Numbered from the stretch's first letter, positions 33,024 to 41,171 are shown. The stretch is 41,302 bases of DNA from an uncultured Devosia sp. (GCF_913055165.1 NZ_CAJXJS010000030.1:1-41302), one strand, 5' to 3'. Notes: generated from the sequence alone by a model not told the origin. Numbers and translations are program-made.

Positions 33024-33854
33024 TCAAGCCTTGATGCCGCCGAAGAACCGGAAGCCGAACTTCCAGCTGACGAAGAGATAGAGCGCCACGACGGGCAGGG
33101 AATAGATGAGCGAATAGGCCGCCAGGAGCGTCACGATTGGCGTGCCGGCTTCCGAATAAAAGGAGTAGATGGCAACCGAGGCCGGCATGTTGTCCGAGCT
33201 GCGCAGCAGGACGAAGGGGATCAGGAACGAGCCCCAGATATTGACGAAGCTCCAGACTACCACGACCACGATGCCCGGGCGGATGACGGGCAGGGCGACG
33301 TCAAAGAAGGCCTGCACTGGCGAGGCGCCCGCCACCATGGCGCTTTCCTCATACGACTTGGGAATGGAGTCAATGAAGTCACGCAGGATGAACATGGCGG
33401 TGGGCAGCAAACCGCCGGCGAAGGTGAGGATGACGGCGACATGGGTATCCATGATTCCTGCCGCCGAGATGATGAGAAAGATCGGGACCATGGCCGCCGA
33501 ACCCGAGACCACCGAAGAAAACAGCAGCAGGACATAGGTGACCGCGCCCTTGCCCGGCACCGAGGAGCGCGACAGGGCATAGGCGGCCAGCGTAGCGGCG
33601 GCACCCACCAGGATGACACCGCCGGTGGCCTGGATGAAGCTGTTCCACAAGGCCTGTACGGCATAGGAATTGCCGAACACGGTGACGAAGTTGCTCAGCG
33701 TCCAGGGATCGGGCACTGCCAGGCCCATTTGCGCCTGAGCATTGAATGGCGCGAACAGGAACCATAGGAGCGGCAGGGCGAAGACGGCGCCGATCAGGGC
33801 GGCCAGGGCCGAGAAGGCGATGCGGCCGAAAAAGGCGGGAATGGTCAGGTTCAT
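33024..33854 (-). CDS. Sugar ABC transporter permease, MalG class
   Basis: Membrane permease of 276 residues with six spans and the EAA loop EESAMVAGASPVQAFFDVALPVIRPG. It starts at the ATG at 33854, 10 bases after the preceding permease, and ends KFGFRFFGGIKA. It is the partner of the permease at 33865-34809. Confidence 0.9.
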   Translation of the reverse strand: MNLTIPAFFGRIAFSALAALIGAVFALPLLWFLFAPFNAQAQMGLAVPDPWTLSNFVTVFGNSYAVQALWNSFIQATGGVILVGAAATLAAYALSRSSVPGKGAVTYVLLLFSSVVSGSAAMVPIFLIISAAGIMDTHVAVILTFAGGLLPTAMFILRDFIDSIPKSYEESAMVAGASPVQAFFDVALPVIRPGIVVVVVWSFVNIWGSFLIPFVLLRSSDNMPASVAIYSFYSEAGTPIVTLLAAYSLIYSLPVVALYLFVSWKFGFRFFGGIKA

Positions 33855-33864
33855 GGCGCGGTCC

Positions 33865-34809
33865 TCAGGACTTGGGGGCCTTCTTGCGGCCCAGACGCAG
33901 ATAGATCAGCGCAAAAGCCAGGTTGATCAGCATCATGATGACGCCCACCGCGGCGCCCTTGCCGAACTGGAAGTCCTGGAAGGCCACGCGATAATTGTAG
34001 ATCGAGACCAGCTCGGTCCGATAACTCGGCCCACCATTGGTGAGCAGGAAGGGCGTGAAGGTATTAAACGTCCACATGGTGATCAGGATCAGGTCGGTGA
34101 CGATATGGCCCCGGATCAGGGGCAGGCCGATGTCGCGGAACTTCTGCCAGCTCGAGGCGCCCGCCACATCTGCGGCCTGGAAATAGCTCGGTGGGATGGA
34201 CGAGAAGGCCGAATTGAACAGCATCATCGAGAAGGCGGCGCCGCGCCAGGTGTTGAACACCACGATGACCCAGAAGGGCTGCTGCAAGAGAAAGTCGCCG
34301 GGGGGCAGGCCAAGTCCGGTTAGCAGCATATTGAGAGTGCCTGCGTCGCGGTCGAGGAAAGCAAACCAGGCAAATCCGATGACCACTTCGGGCAAAATCC
34401 AGGCGGCGATGACGAAGGTCTCGGTTATGCGCTTGATCCAGGGCGGTACCGTCTGGATCAGCCAGGCGAGCAGCAGTCCCAGAAGCGCCTGGCCCACAAG
34501 GGCAGACATGAGCACGAACTGGGTGGTCAGGATCAGCGAGAAGCCGAACTGACCGCGCTGGAAAAAGGTCGCCGGATCAAATAGGGCCAGGTAGTTGCCC
34601 AGCCCGACGAAATCGGGATTGAGCGCTGTCTTGCCAATCAGCGTCCGGTTGGTGAAGGAAACAAAGATCACCCAGAAAAAGGGAACGATGACGAAAACCG
34701 AAACCAGCAAGCCCGCCGGCAGCATGAATGCAGCGCCGGCGCGATTGGACAACAGGGCAAAGTTCCTGACCTTGCGTTGCGGCTGGGTGGAAATGGGTTC
34801 GGTGGTCAT
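33865..34809 (-). CDS. Sugar ABC transporter permease, MalF class
   Basis: Membrane permease of 314 residues from the ATG at 34809. The open frame upstream of this codon runs antisense-free into the hairpin region but carries no family sequence. The EAA-like loop reads QAADVAGASSWQKFRDIGLPLIRGH, with Gln in place of the usual Glu. It follows the binding-protein gene after a 211-base gap with two hairpins. Confidence 0.88.
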   Translation of the reverse strand: MTTEPISTQPQRKVRNFALLSNRAGAAFMLPAGLLVSVFVIVPFFWVIFVSFTNRTLIGKTALNPDFVGLGNYLALFDPATFFQRGQFGFSLILTTQFVLMSALVGQALLGLLLAWLIQTVPPWIKRITETFVIAAWILPEVVIGFAWFAFLDRDAGTLNMLLTGLGLPPGDFLLQQPFWVIVVFNTWRGAAFSMMLFNSAFSSIPPSYFQAADVAGASSWQKFRDIGLPLIRGHIVTDLILITMWTFNTFTPFLLTNGGPSYRTELVSIYNYRVAFQDFQFGKGAAVGVIMMLINLAFALIYLRLGRKKAPKS

Positions 34810-34910
34810 GGCGTACCGCTTCGATCTGGTGGCAAGTTGGCTGGTCAAAGGCAGGTCGCGCGGTCCTTGGATCTGGCCCGTGGCATTTGCGAAACGCGCC
34901 GATCCTGAAA

Positions 34911-35001
34911 AGTCCTCGGATGACATTCGAGGACTGACTTGCATGGGTGTCGCGTTCAGGTGCCCTTCCTGTCCCCTGAGACCCAGCGCCCCTTGGGGCG
35001 C
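34911..35001 (-). terminator. Two hairpins between binding-protein and permease genes
   Basis: GCGCCCC (34986-34992) pairs with GGGGCGC (34995-35001), 19 bases after the binding-protein stop. Further on, AGTCCTCG (34911-34918) pairs with CGAGGACT (34928-34935). Neither is followed by a U-tract on the minus strand; attenuator or mRNA protection is likely. Confidence 0.55.
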
Positions 35002-35020
35002 CGGGCGGGCAGGGAGGAGC

Positions 35021-36364
35021 TTAGAGCAGGCTGACGGTGTTCTCTTCACCGACGATGGCGGTGACGGCAGCCTTGTACTGGGCCATGGCCTCTTCCGGCG
35101 ACAGTTCACCGGAAACCACGGCCTCGGTCATGCGCTGTATTTCCTGCGACACGGCGTTGTAGTTCGGGTCGTTCGGACGGGCCGTGGTCAGCGGCAGCAG
35201 GGTCTGACTGGTTTCGGTCAGGAACGGGTTGTTCGGGATCGGCACGTCCGAACGCGAACGGATGCCCGGCTGGTAGTCCTGGAAGGCCGTCATCTGCTCC
35301 TTGCTCATCATGAAGGACAGGAGCTTCCAGGCCTCCATCGGCGCATCGGTGTTCGGGTTGATCACGAAGCCCGTGCCGCCCGAGATCGAGACGAAGTCCT
35401 GGCCGCGAATGGCACTGCCAGGCTCTTCCGCCGGCATCTTCACCCAGCTCATCACGTTGCCGCGGTCTGCTACCTCGAATTCCGAACCCGGCGCGGTGAC
35501 CGAGCGGTAGAACCAGTCACCTTCAACCAGCATGGCGGTCTTGCCATCGCGGAAGTTGGCGAAGGACCGGTTGCGGCCATCGGCCAGCAGCTGGGCGCGT
35601 TGGTCGCCAAGGCCTTCATCAACATAGATGGTCTTGTAGAGGTTGAGCACGTCCAGGATACCCTGGCTCTCGACGATGAACTTGCCATTTTCGTCGGTGA
35701 CGCCTTCACCCGTACCGAGCAGTGCCATCCAATAGCCCTGCATGGTAGTCGCTTCGCCCATGGCCACGCCGGCGTTGAGCTGCAGCGGGGCCTCCACGCC
35801 AGCCTCCTTGAGCTTGCGGGCAGCATCGAGCACGTCATCCCACGAGGTCGGCTGCCAGTCGGCCGGGATGCCGGCCTGCTCAAGCAGGTCCTTGCGCACG
35901 AAGATCATGCGCACGTCGGTGCCCAGGCCGATGCCGTAAGTTTCCCCGTCATAGGACATGATCGAACGGATGCCGGGCGAGATGTGATCCCAGCCTTCCC
36001 AATTGGCATAGTCTTCGCCGATCAGGTCATCGAGCGATTTGAGCTGACCACCTTCGGCAAAGGCGGGGATGAGGAAGCCGTCGAACGCGGAGATGTCGGG
36101 GCCGGCGCCGGTCGAGAAGTCGAGTGCCAGCTGTTGGGTGAGCTGGGCATCTTCGCCGCCAAACTGATTGAGCGTGACATTGATGTCCGGATTGGCCGCT
36201 TCGAAGGCCGGAATGACCTGTTCTTCCAGCCATTCCGCCGTGGCGCTGTTGACGCCGCCAATCACGCAGCGGCAGGTAATGTCGAGATCAACGGCAAAGG
36301 CCGGGACTGCCACGGCAGAGGCGCCGATCAGGCCAAGCGCAAACGCGCACATACGATTTTTCAT
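35021..36364 (-). CDS. Sugar ABC transporter substrate-binding protein, family 1
   Basis: Periplasmic binding protein of 447 residues from the ATG at 36364. The signal peptide spans about 1-24 (MKNRMCAFALGLIGASAVAVPAFA). The mature start VDLDITCRCVIGG carries two cysteines that could form a disulfide. Family blocks include FEAANPDINVTLNQFGGEDAQLTQQLALDFSTGAGPDISAFDGF and GTGFVINPNTDAPMEAWKLLSFMMSKEQM. It is the first gene of the operon running to the broken dehydrogenase and diverges from a LacI gene. A LacI-type operator lies 84 bp upstream between plausible -35 and -10 boxes. The ligand is unknown. Confidence 0.9.
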   Translation of the reverse strand: MKNRMCAFALGLIGASAVAVPAFAVDLDITCRCVIGGVNSATAEWLEEQVIPAFEAANPDINVTLNQFGGEDAQLTQQLALDFSTGAGPDISAFDGFLIPAFAEGGQLKSLDDLIGEDYANWEGWDHISPGIRSIMSYDGETYGIGLGTDVRMIFVRKDLLEQAGIPADWQPTSWDDVLDAARKLKEAGVEAPLQLNAGVAMGEATTMQGYWMALLGTGEGVTDENGKFIVESQGILDVLNLYKTIYVDEGLGDQRAQLLADGRNRSFANFRDGKTAMLVEGDWFYRSVTAPGSEFEVADRGNVMSWVKMPAEEPGSAIRGQDFVSISGGTGFVINPNTDAPMEAWKLLSFMMSKEQMTAFQDYQPGIRSRSDVPIPNNPFLTETSQTLLPLTTARPNDPNYNAVSQEIQRMTEAVVSGELSPEEAMAQYKAAVTAIVGEENTVSLL

Positions 36365-36447
36365 CGTCCAAATCCTCCCAAATGATGGCTCCGGATTCTC
36401 CGAGCCGGTCTTGGCCGGATGGCTCCTCGCATCCGACCCGATCAAAA

Positions 36448-36461
36448 TGAACACGTTTTCA
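36448..36461. promoter_or_regulatory. LacI-type operator near the binding-protein promoter
   Basis: TGAACACGTTTTCA is a 14-bp near-palindrome with central CG (6 of 7 pairs). On the minus strand it lies between TTGACG (36472-36467) and an AT-rich CATTTT 17 bases later, a good place to block the promoter of the importer operon. A 13/14 identical copy is at 36624-36637. Confidence 0.65.
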
Positions 36462-36592
36462 CTTTTCGTCAATGCGGAGATTGCGCGGTGGAAATGTGTC
36501 GCCCGAGGAGCGAGGTCACTCAATGGCAGGAAAACAAGACAATGCAGTGACGATCAGTCATTCAGTTGCGGCCTCCTTGATGGTCGGATAAC

Positions 36593-36598
36593 TTGACA
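36593..36598 (+). promoter_or_regulatory. -35 box of the LacI-type regulator gene
   Basis: TTGACA is a perfect -35 hexamer. No clear -10 box stands 16-18 bases downstream. The operator copy at 36624-36637 would overlap the transcription start. Confidence 0.4.
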
Positions 36599-36623
36599 TT
36601 GAGCCTCTGAAGCTCGAAGAAGT

Positions 36624-36637
36624 TGAACACGCTTTCA
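36624..36637. promoter_or_regulatory. LacI-type operator upstream of the regulator gene
   Basis: TGAACACGCTTTCA differs by one base from the copy at 36448-36461, and flanking T and A extend the dyad. It lies 23 bp before the GTG start, implying autoregulation. Confidence 0.65.
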
Positions 36638-36660
36638 AACATGTTGGGCGGGAGGGGTAT

Positions 36661-37701
36661 GTGTCCGAAGGTGCCGGAGAGCAGCGAGGCAGGGCAACGG
36701 CCGAAATGGTGGCCGAGCGCGCCAAGGTATCGCGCGTGGCGGTGTCGCGGGCCTTCAATCCGCACACCTCGCTCAAGCCGGAAAAGCGCGAACTGATTCT
36801 GAAGATCGCGCAGGAACTGAACTACACGCCCGATCGCGCGGCGCGAGCACTGGTCAGCGGCCGGACCCACCTTGTGGGGGTTATTGTGCCTGATGTGTGC
36901 AGCCATTGGGAAAGCCAGGAGATCGACGCGCTGACCACCGCGCTGCAGGCCGAGGGCTTTGCGACCCTGCTGTTCAAGACCCGCACCGACTATTCGATGG
37001 ACGAGAAGTTGCTCGCCTATATGCGCGGGTTCAATCCGGACTCCGTCATAGCCTTCGTCGAAAACGTCAAGCCCCGGACGCTCGCCCGCTTCCTTGACCG
37101 CGCCGTGCCCATCTATGTCGATTATCCGCTGGCAGGGCAGGCAGCCCCTGCAGCGGGTGAACCGCTGTTTGATCGGCTCAACATCCTTCAGCACGACGGT
37201 ATCGACCAGGCCGTGGCCTTGTTGCAGGGTTATGGCGTCAGCCGCATTGCCTATCTCTCAGGCATCGACAAGTCCCGCGCCAGCATCGCCCGTGAAACCA
37301 CCTTGCGCCAGGTTATGGCCGAGCGGGGAATGGCGCCGCCAACGGTCATACAGGGCGACTTCGGCTATGATGCAGCCTACCAGTCGACTATCGATCTGTT
37401 TCGGGTCGGCGTGGGGGCCGAGGCCATTTTTGCTGCAAACGACGTCAGCGCCTTTGGTGCACTCGACGCCTTGCGGTACGAATTGAACCTTCGGGTGCCG
37501 CAGGATGTCAGCGTCATCGGCTTTGACGACATCGCCCAGTCGCACTGGAAAAGCTACAACCTGACGACTGTGAAGTTCGACCTCGATGCACGCGTGCGCG
37601 CCCTTGTGCGGCTGATCCTGCGTCGGCTCAATACCCCTGACGCCCCTGGTCTCGAGGAGACCCTCAACACTCGCCTTGTCGTGCGCGGCACGGTGGGCTG
37701 A
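36661..37701 (+). CDS. LacI-family transcriptional repressor
   Basis: Regulator of 346 residues starting at GTG 36661, with GGAGGGG just upstream (about 36650-36657). The helix-turn-helix is TAEMVAERAKVSRVAVSRAF (about 13-32), followed by the hinge block YTPDRAARALVSGRTH. The sensor domain includes LLQGYGVSRIAYLSGIDKS and SVIGFDDIAQSHWKSYNLTTV. It diverges from the importer operon and is followed 8 bases later by the DUF5054 glycosidase gene, so repressor and enzyme share a transcript. Two near-identical operators in the divergent region support control of both directions. Confidence 0.92.
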   Translation: MSEGAGEQRGRATAEMVAERAKVSRVAVSRAFNPHTSLKPEKRELILKIAQELNYTPDRAARALVSGRTHLVGVIVPDVCSHWESQEIDALTTALQAEGFATLLFKTRTDYSMDEKLLAYMRGFNPDSVIAFVENVKPRTLARFLDRAVPIYVDYPLAGQAAPAAGEPLFDRLNILQHDGIDQAVALLQGYGVSRIAYLSGIDKSRASIARETTLRQVMAERGMAPPTVIQGDFGYDAAYQSTIDLFRVGVGAEAIFAANDVSAFGALDALRYELNLRVPQDVSVIGFDDIAQSHWKSYNLTTVKFDLDARVRALVRLILRRLNTPDAPGLEETLNTRLVVRGTVG

Positions 37702-37708
37702 ACATTTC

Positions 37709-39628
37709 ATGACCACAAGCACCATTCATCTCGTCTTCAAGACCCACCTCGATATCGGCTTCACCGATCACGCTGCGCGTGTGCGGAGGCAGTATCATGA
37801 CCAGTTCATTCCCCAGGCCATCGCCACCGCGACCCATTTCTTCAACGAGAACCCTCAGGCGCCCGCCTTTGTCTGGACCACCGGGGCCTGGCTGATCTGG
37901 GATCACCTCAATTCGCAGGGGCCCGAGCGCGTGCGCGCGCTGGAACGGGCCATCGAGCGTGGGCTGATTGCCTGGCACGGGCTGCCCTTTACCACTCATA
38001 CCGAATTGATGAACCCGGCCGTCTTCCGGGCCGGCCTTTCCTATTCCGCCGAACTTGACCGGCGTTTCGGTAGGACCACCATGGCCGCAAAGATGACGGA
38101 TGTGCCCGGGCATACGCTTGGCATGGTGCCGCTTCTGGCCCAGGCCGGCATTCGCTTCCTGCATCTGGGGGTCAATACCGCCAGCCCCGTGCCCGACGTG
38201 CCGCCTATCTTCCGCTGGCGCGCACCCTCCGGCGAGGAGGTGGTGGTGATGTATCAGGGTTCCTACGGCGCCACCGACTTTCCGGCTGGCAGCGATGTGG
38301 GTCTCAGCTTCGCCCACACCAATGACAATATCGGCCCGCAAAGCGTGGGACAGACGGTCGAGGCCCTGCGCCACTTGCAACACCAATACCCCGAAAGCCG
38401 CATCAAGGCGTCGACCTTGGATTTCTTCGGCGCGGAAATGTGGGCCCGTCGCGAGACCTTTCCCATTGTCACCCAGGAAATTGGCGACAGCTGGATACAC
38501 GGCACGGCCAGCGATCCGGCAAAACTGGCGCGGTTCCGCGCGCTGTCCCGCCTGTATCAGGGCTGGGACGGCGCCCTGACGCCGGAACGCCTGGCCTTCG
38601 GGCGCGGCCTGACCATGGTGGCTGAACACACCTGGGGCGTCGACATCAAGACCTATCTGCGCGACGAGACCGCTTGGGATAGGGCTGATTTCGAGGCGGC
38701 GCGACGCAGCGATTATCGTTTTGCCTATGCTGAGCAATCCTGGCGTGAGCAGCGGGACTATCTGGTCAGTGCGATCGACCATCTGGTCCCGCAAGACAGG
38801 CAATCGGCCTCAATGGCGTTCGAGCAACCAGCGCCGGACCCGGCTGCAGCGCGAGTGCCCGGCCAGCGCATTGAACACAATGGCTGGAGCGCAGACCTCG
38901 ACCTCGAGAGCGGTGATATCGTCCGCATCGCTGCGCCGGATGGACGCGCGATCGAAGGGCTCGACGGAAGCCTCCTGGGCTATCGCCACGAAAGCTACGA
39001 CTGGCAAGGCCTGCAAAAGCATCTCGACAGCTATTTGCAGCATCGGCAGGAATGGGCCGTTCTCGACCATGACAAGCCCGGCCTGAAGCGAGCGAAAACT
39101 GCACAGAGTGGTTGCTTCAAGCCTCGCCACTGCGGCGTTTTTGCCGGTCGCGACGCATCAAGCGCGCAAATGCCCGAGGCGTCCGCACAGCTCCTGGGCG
39201 CCCCCAGCACGGTGAGCCTCAGCGTGAGAGGGCTCGATGTCGATAGCGTCGAAATCCGCCTGGCTCTCTATGACAAGCCCGCCAATCGCATGCCGGAAGC
39301 CGGGTTCCTCAGCTTCACGCCGCGAGAAAGCGTACGATGGGAACTGGAGAAACTGGGGCTGTGGAACCCCGCCGACAACATCGTCCGGCGCGGTGGCGGG
39401 CAGTTGCAGGCCATAGAGGCGGCGCGCGCCGAAGGAATCACGATCACGCCGGTCGATAGTGCCCTTGTGGGACCCGCTGCCGCGCCCTTCATGCCCTTCC
39501 AGCCCGAGGTCCCTGATTTCAGCAAGGGGCTGCGGTTCTGCCTCTACAACAACAAGTGGGGCACCAATTTCCCCATGTGGTGGGAGGGCAGCCTCGCCTT
39601 CCGGTTCGTGGTGACGCTCGGTCGCTGA
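37709..39628 (+). CDS. DUF5054-type glycoside hydrolase-like protein (GH38-like N-terminus)
   Basis: Protein of 639 residues starting at the ATG at 37709. The N-terminal domain shows alpha-mannosidase (GH38) landmarks: a His-x-Asp pair in FKTHLDIGFTD (His13, Asp15; zinc-type ligands in GH38) and MTDVPGHTLGMVPLLAQAGI, where Asp131 matches the nucleophile region DPFGH. I recognise the overall pattern as the DUF5054 family, whose function I do not know. The C-terminal half is beta-rich (ESVRWELEKLGLWNP; RFCLYNNKWGTNFPMWWEGSLAFRFVV). There is no signal peptide, so it would act on an imported substrate in the cytosol. Activity on mannose- or rhamnose-like linkages is a guess from fold alone. Confidence 0.82.
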   Translation: MTTSTIHLVFKTHLDIGFTDHAARVRRQYHDQFIPQAIATATHFFNENPQAPAFVWTTGAWLIWDHLNSQGPERVRALERAIERGLIAWHGLPFTTHTELMNPAVFRAGLSYSAELDRRFGRTTMAAKMTDVPGHTLGMVPLLAQAGIRFLHLGVNTASPVPDVPPIFRWRAPSGEEVVVMYQGSYGATDFPAGSDVGLSFAHTNDNIGPQSVGQTVEALRHLQHQYPESRIKASTLDFFGAEMWARRETFPIVTQEIGDSWIHGTASDPAKLARFRALSRLYQGWDGALTPERLAFGRGLTMVAEHTWGVDIKTYLRDETAWDRADFEAARRSDYRFAYAEQSWREQRDYLVSAIDHLVPQDRQSASMAFEQPAPDPAAARVPGQRIEHNGWSADLDLESGDIVRIAAPDGRAIEGLDGSLLGYRHESYDWQGLQKHLDSYLQHRQEWAVLDHDKPGLKRAKTAQSGCFKPRHCGVFAGRDASSAQMPEASAQLLGAPSTVSLSVRGLDVDSVEIRLALYDKPANRMPEAGFLSFTPRESVRWELEKLGLWNPADNIVRRGGGQLQAIEAARAEGITITPVDSALVGPAAAPFMPFQPEVPDFSKGLRFCLYNNKWGTNFPMWWEGSLAFRFVVTLGR

Positions 39629-39767
39629 CGCGACCTGCGGCGCCACTGCCAAGGTGGATCACCTGTCCGACGTATCGTCGCCTCGCCCGCCACCACACAT
39701 CGCTTGCGCTTGGAGACGGCCCGTCTATAGGCGCGTTTTCCTTTGGCGAAGGGCATGTTCGGCCGCA
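39629..39767. other. Intergenic stretch before the repeat array
   Basis: Together with 39768-40136 this forms a 508-base gene-free region. I see no coding frame with family features, no clear terminator and no RNA gene here. The repeat structures begin at 39768. Confidence 0.5.
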
Positions 39768-39830
39768 GTAACCGATTTCCTGCCTCGGGTAACACTTTTC
39801 CCGCATCGTGAATCGCTTTTCCCTAACTCA
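39768..39830 (+). repeat. Three degenerate 21-bp direct repeats
   Basis: Units start at 39768, 39789 and 39810. Their leading parts are GTAACCGATTTCC, GTAACACTTTTCC and GAATCGCTTTTCC. Units one and two agree at 15 of 21 positions, two and three at 12. The period equals two helical turns, so each unit presents the same face of the DNA. Confidence 0.5.
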
Positions 39831-39907
39831 CCCACAACTCATGGGTGAGTTGTGGGTGAGTTGTGGGTGAGCGGTGAGTGAGTTGTGGGTGAGTTATGGG
39901 TGAGTTT
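39824..39907 (+). repeat. 11-bp tandem repeat array (six copies) with an 18-bp inverted copy
   Basis: Six contiguous copies of TGGGTGAGTTG run from 39842 to 39907, with changes in copies three (GCGG end), four (TGAG start), five (A end) and six (T end). Directly upstream, TAACTCACCCACAACTCA (39824-39841) is the exact reverse complement of 39879-39896 and matches 39846-39862 over 17 bases. The array is therefore flanked by one and a half units in opposite orientation and can form a hairpin. It ends about 230 bases before the recombinase gene. Confidence 0.85.
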
Positions 39908-40136
39908 TGGCTTATTCTCGAGCGGATCGTGCGCCGTGGTCGTTCGGGTGGGCCGTGGACCACAATGATAGCGCCTTCTTCCAAGGACAGGATGTGCGGC
40001 CGCGATGCCCAGGACGATCGTACAGCCTCACTCGGACAGGTGATGTGGATTGGAGACGCTCGATTTTTTGCGTGTGCCTTGCCAGGAGCGCTCCTAGCCT
40101 GAGAGCGACTGTAACAAGCCTGCCAGAGATTATCGC
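39908..40136. other. Leader region of the recombinase gene
   Basis: Non-coding by appearance. I could not pick a convincing promoter or ribosome site; only AGAG (about 40121-40124) precedes the start at 40137. Confidence 0.4.
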
Positions 40137-41171
40137 ATGGATACCCTCCCATATTTGCTGCGCCGTCCTGTACCCAGGACAGGACTGGTCCAGAGCCGGA
40201 GCCCGGCGACTGTGGCCGCCTATAGGACGCGCTACGACGGCATGGTGCGGACGCTGGAGAGCAGTTGGGATGACGGCAGATATGGTCCCTACGAAGTTGC
40301 TATCGACCTGGTTCGGCGTGCACCGGGTTTGCGCCGTGCCTCGGTCCGGCAATACCGCGCCGCCATTCTCCAGCATCTGCGCGACCTCTGGGACCGCGGG
40401 GCGATCGACGAGCACGAGATCAAGACCGTGGTGGATATGCTCGACACGGCAAAAGGGATGACGCCGGCGGATGCGCGCCGGGCGACATCCTTCCGGACGT
40501 CCGCTGGGCGGCGCAAAAGTGCTTCAAGAATCGAGATCATGACGGTGTCGGCCGATGTAGCGCGCCGCCGGAGTTCTGTAGCCCACATCACCGCAGATAT
40601 GATCCAGCTGGGCGTACTGGTCGGCGCACGCCCCGGTGAGCTCTTTAGCCTCTTCAGAGCGCCTGACGGGAGCTTTTGGGTGCGGTCGGCCAAGTTCAGT
40701 ATCCGCAACGCCCGCGGCCTCGAGACGATCCGCAGACTCGATCTCTCGCTCCTGGGGCAGGACCTGCGCAGAAGGCTGGAGGCGCTGATGCTGGCGATAC
40801 GAGCGCTTCTGGCTGACGGCGCCACGCCGGACCAGCTGCTGCGGCGGTGCCAGGCACTGCTGCGCCGGGTCAAGGCCGGATACGATGTGCCCTCACGTCG
40901 TATCTGTCTTTATACTGCCCGCCAGCAGTGCGCGGCGAACTGGAAGGCGCGTGGTGCCGACCCTGCCGAGCTGGCCGTATGGATGGGCCATGCGTCCACA
41001 GACACTGCGACCCGCCACTATGCCCGTGGGTCGGCAGGATGGCGGGAGTACATGGCCCAGCCATTGCCGCCCGTTGATCCCGAGCTTGTGGCCAAGGTCC
41101 GCCGCCCGGATCGTTTTGCGACCGCGCCGTTCAGGCAGAAGCGGTCAGCCGGGTATGACTACAAGCCTTGA
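40137..41171 (+). CDS. Divergent tyrosine recombinase/integrase
   Basis: Protein of 344 residues. An N-terminal SAM-like core-binding region (about 20-105; SPATVAAYRTRYDGMVRTL, SVRQYRAAILQHLRDLWDRG) precedes the catalytic domain. Catalytic positions can be placed as follows: Arg165 in LVGARPGELFSL; a lysine candidate at 187 in the beta-hairpin RSAKFSIRNARG; Tyr259-x-x-Arg262 in LYTARQQCAANW, where the first residue is usually His; His285 in VWMGHASTD; and nucleophile Tyr295 in TRHYARG. The set is essentially complete, so it may be active. No attachment site, tRNA or mobile cargo is visible in the window, which ends 131 bases later. The ATG at 40137 is the first good start. Confidence 0.82.
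   Translation: MDTLPYLLRRPVPRTGLVQSRSPATVAAYRTRYDGMVRTLESSWDDGRYGPYEVAIDLVRRAPGLRRASVRQYRAAILQHLRDLWDRGAIDEHEIKTVVDMLDTAKGMTPADARRATSFRTSAGRRKSASRIEIMTVSADVARRRSSVAHITADMIQLGVLVGARPGELFSLFRAPDGSFWVRSAKFSIRNARGLETIRRLDLSLLGQDLRRRLEALMLAIRALLADGATPDQLLRRCQALLRRVKAGYDVPSRRICLYTARQQCAANWKARGADPAELAVWMGHASTDTATRHYARGSAGWREYMAQPLPPVDPELVAKVRRPDRFATAPFRQKRSAGYDYKP

Noticed and set aside
34810..35109. N-terminal extension of the MalF-class permease
   Set aside because: The extension reads through two hairpins and into the end of the binding-protein gene; the permease family start is at 34809.
34595..36385. Long open frame on the + strand antisense to the binding protein and permease genes
   Set aside because: It is the codon-bias shadow of two well-supported minus-strand genes; its translation is rich in His, Arg and Gly with no family features, and it has no ribosome site.
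39824..39907. CRISPR array
   Set aside because: Units are 11 bp and contiguous with no spacers, and no cas gene is present.
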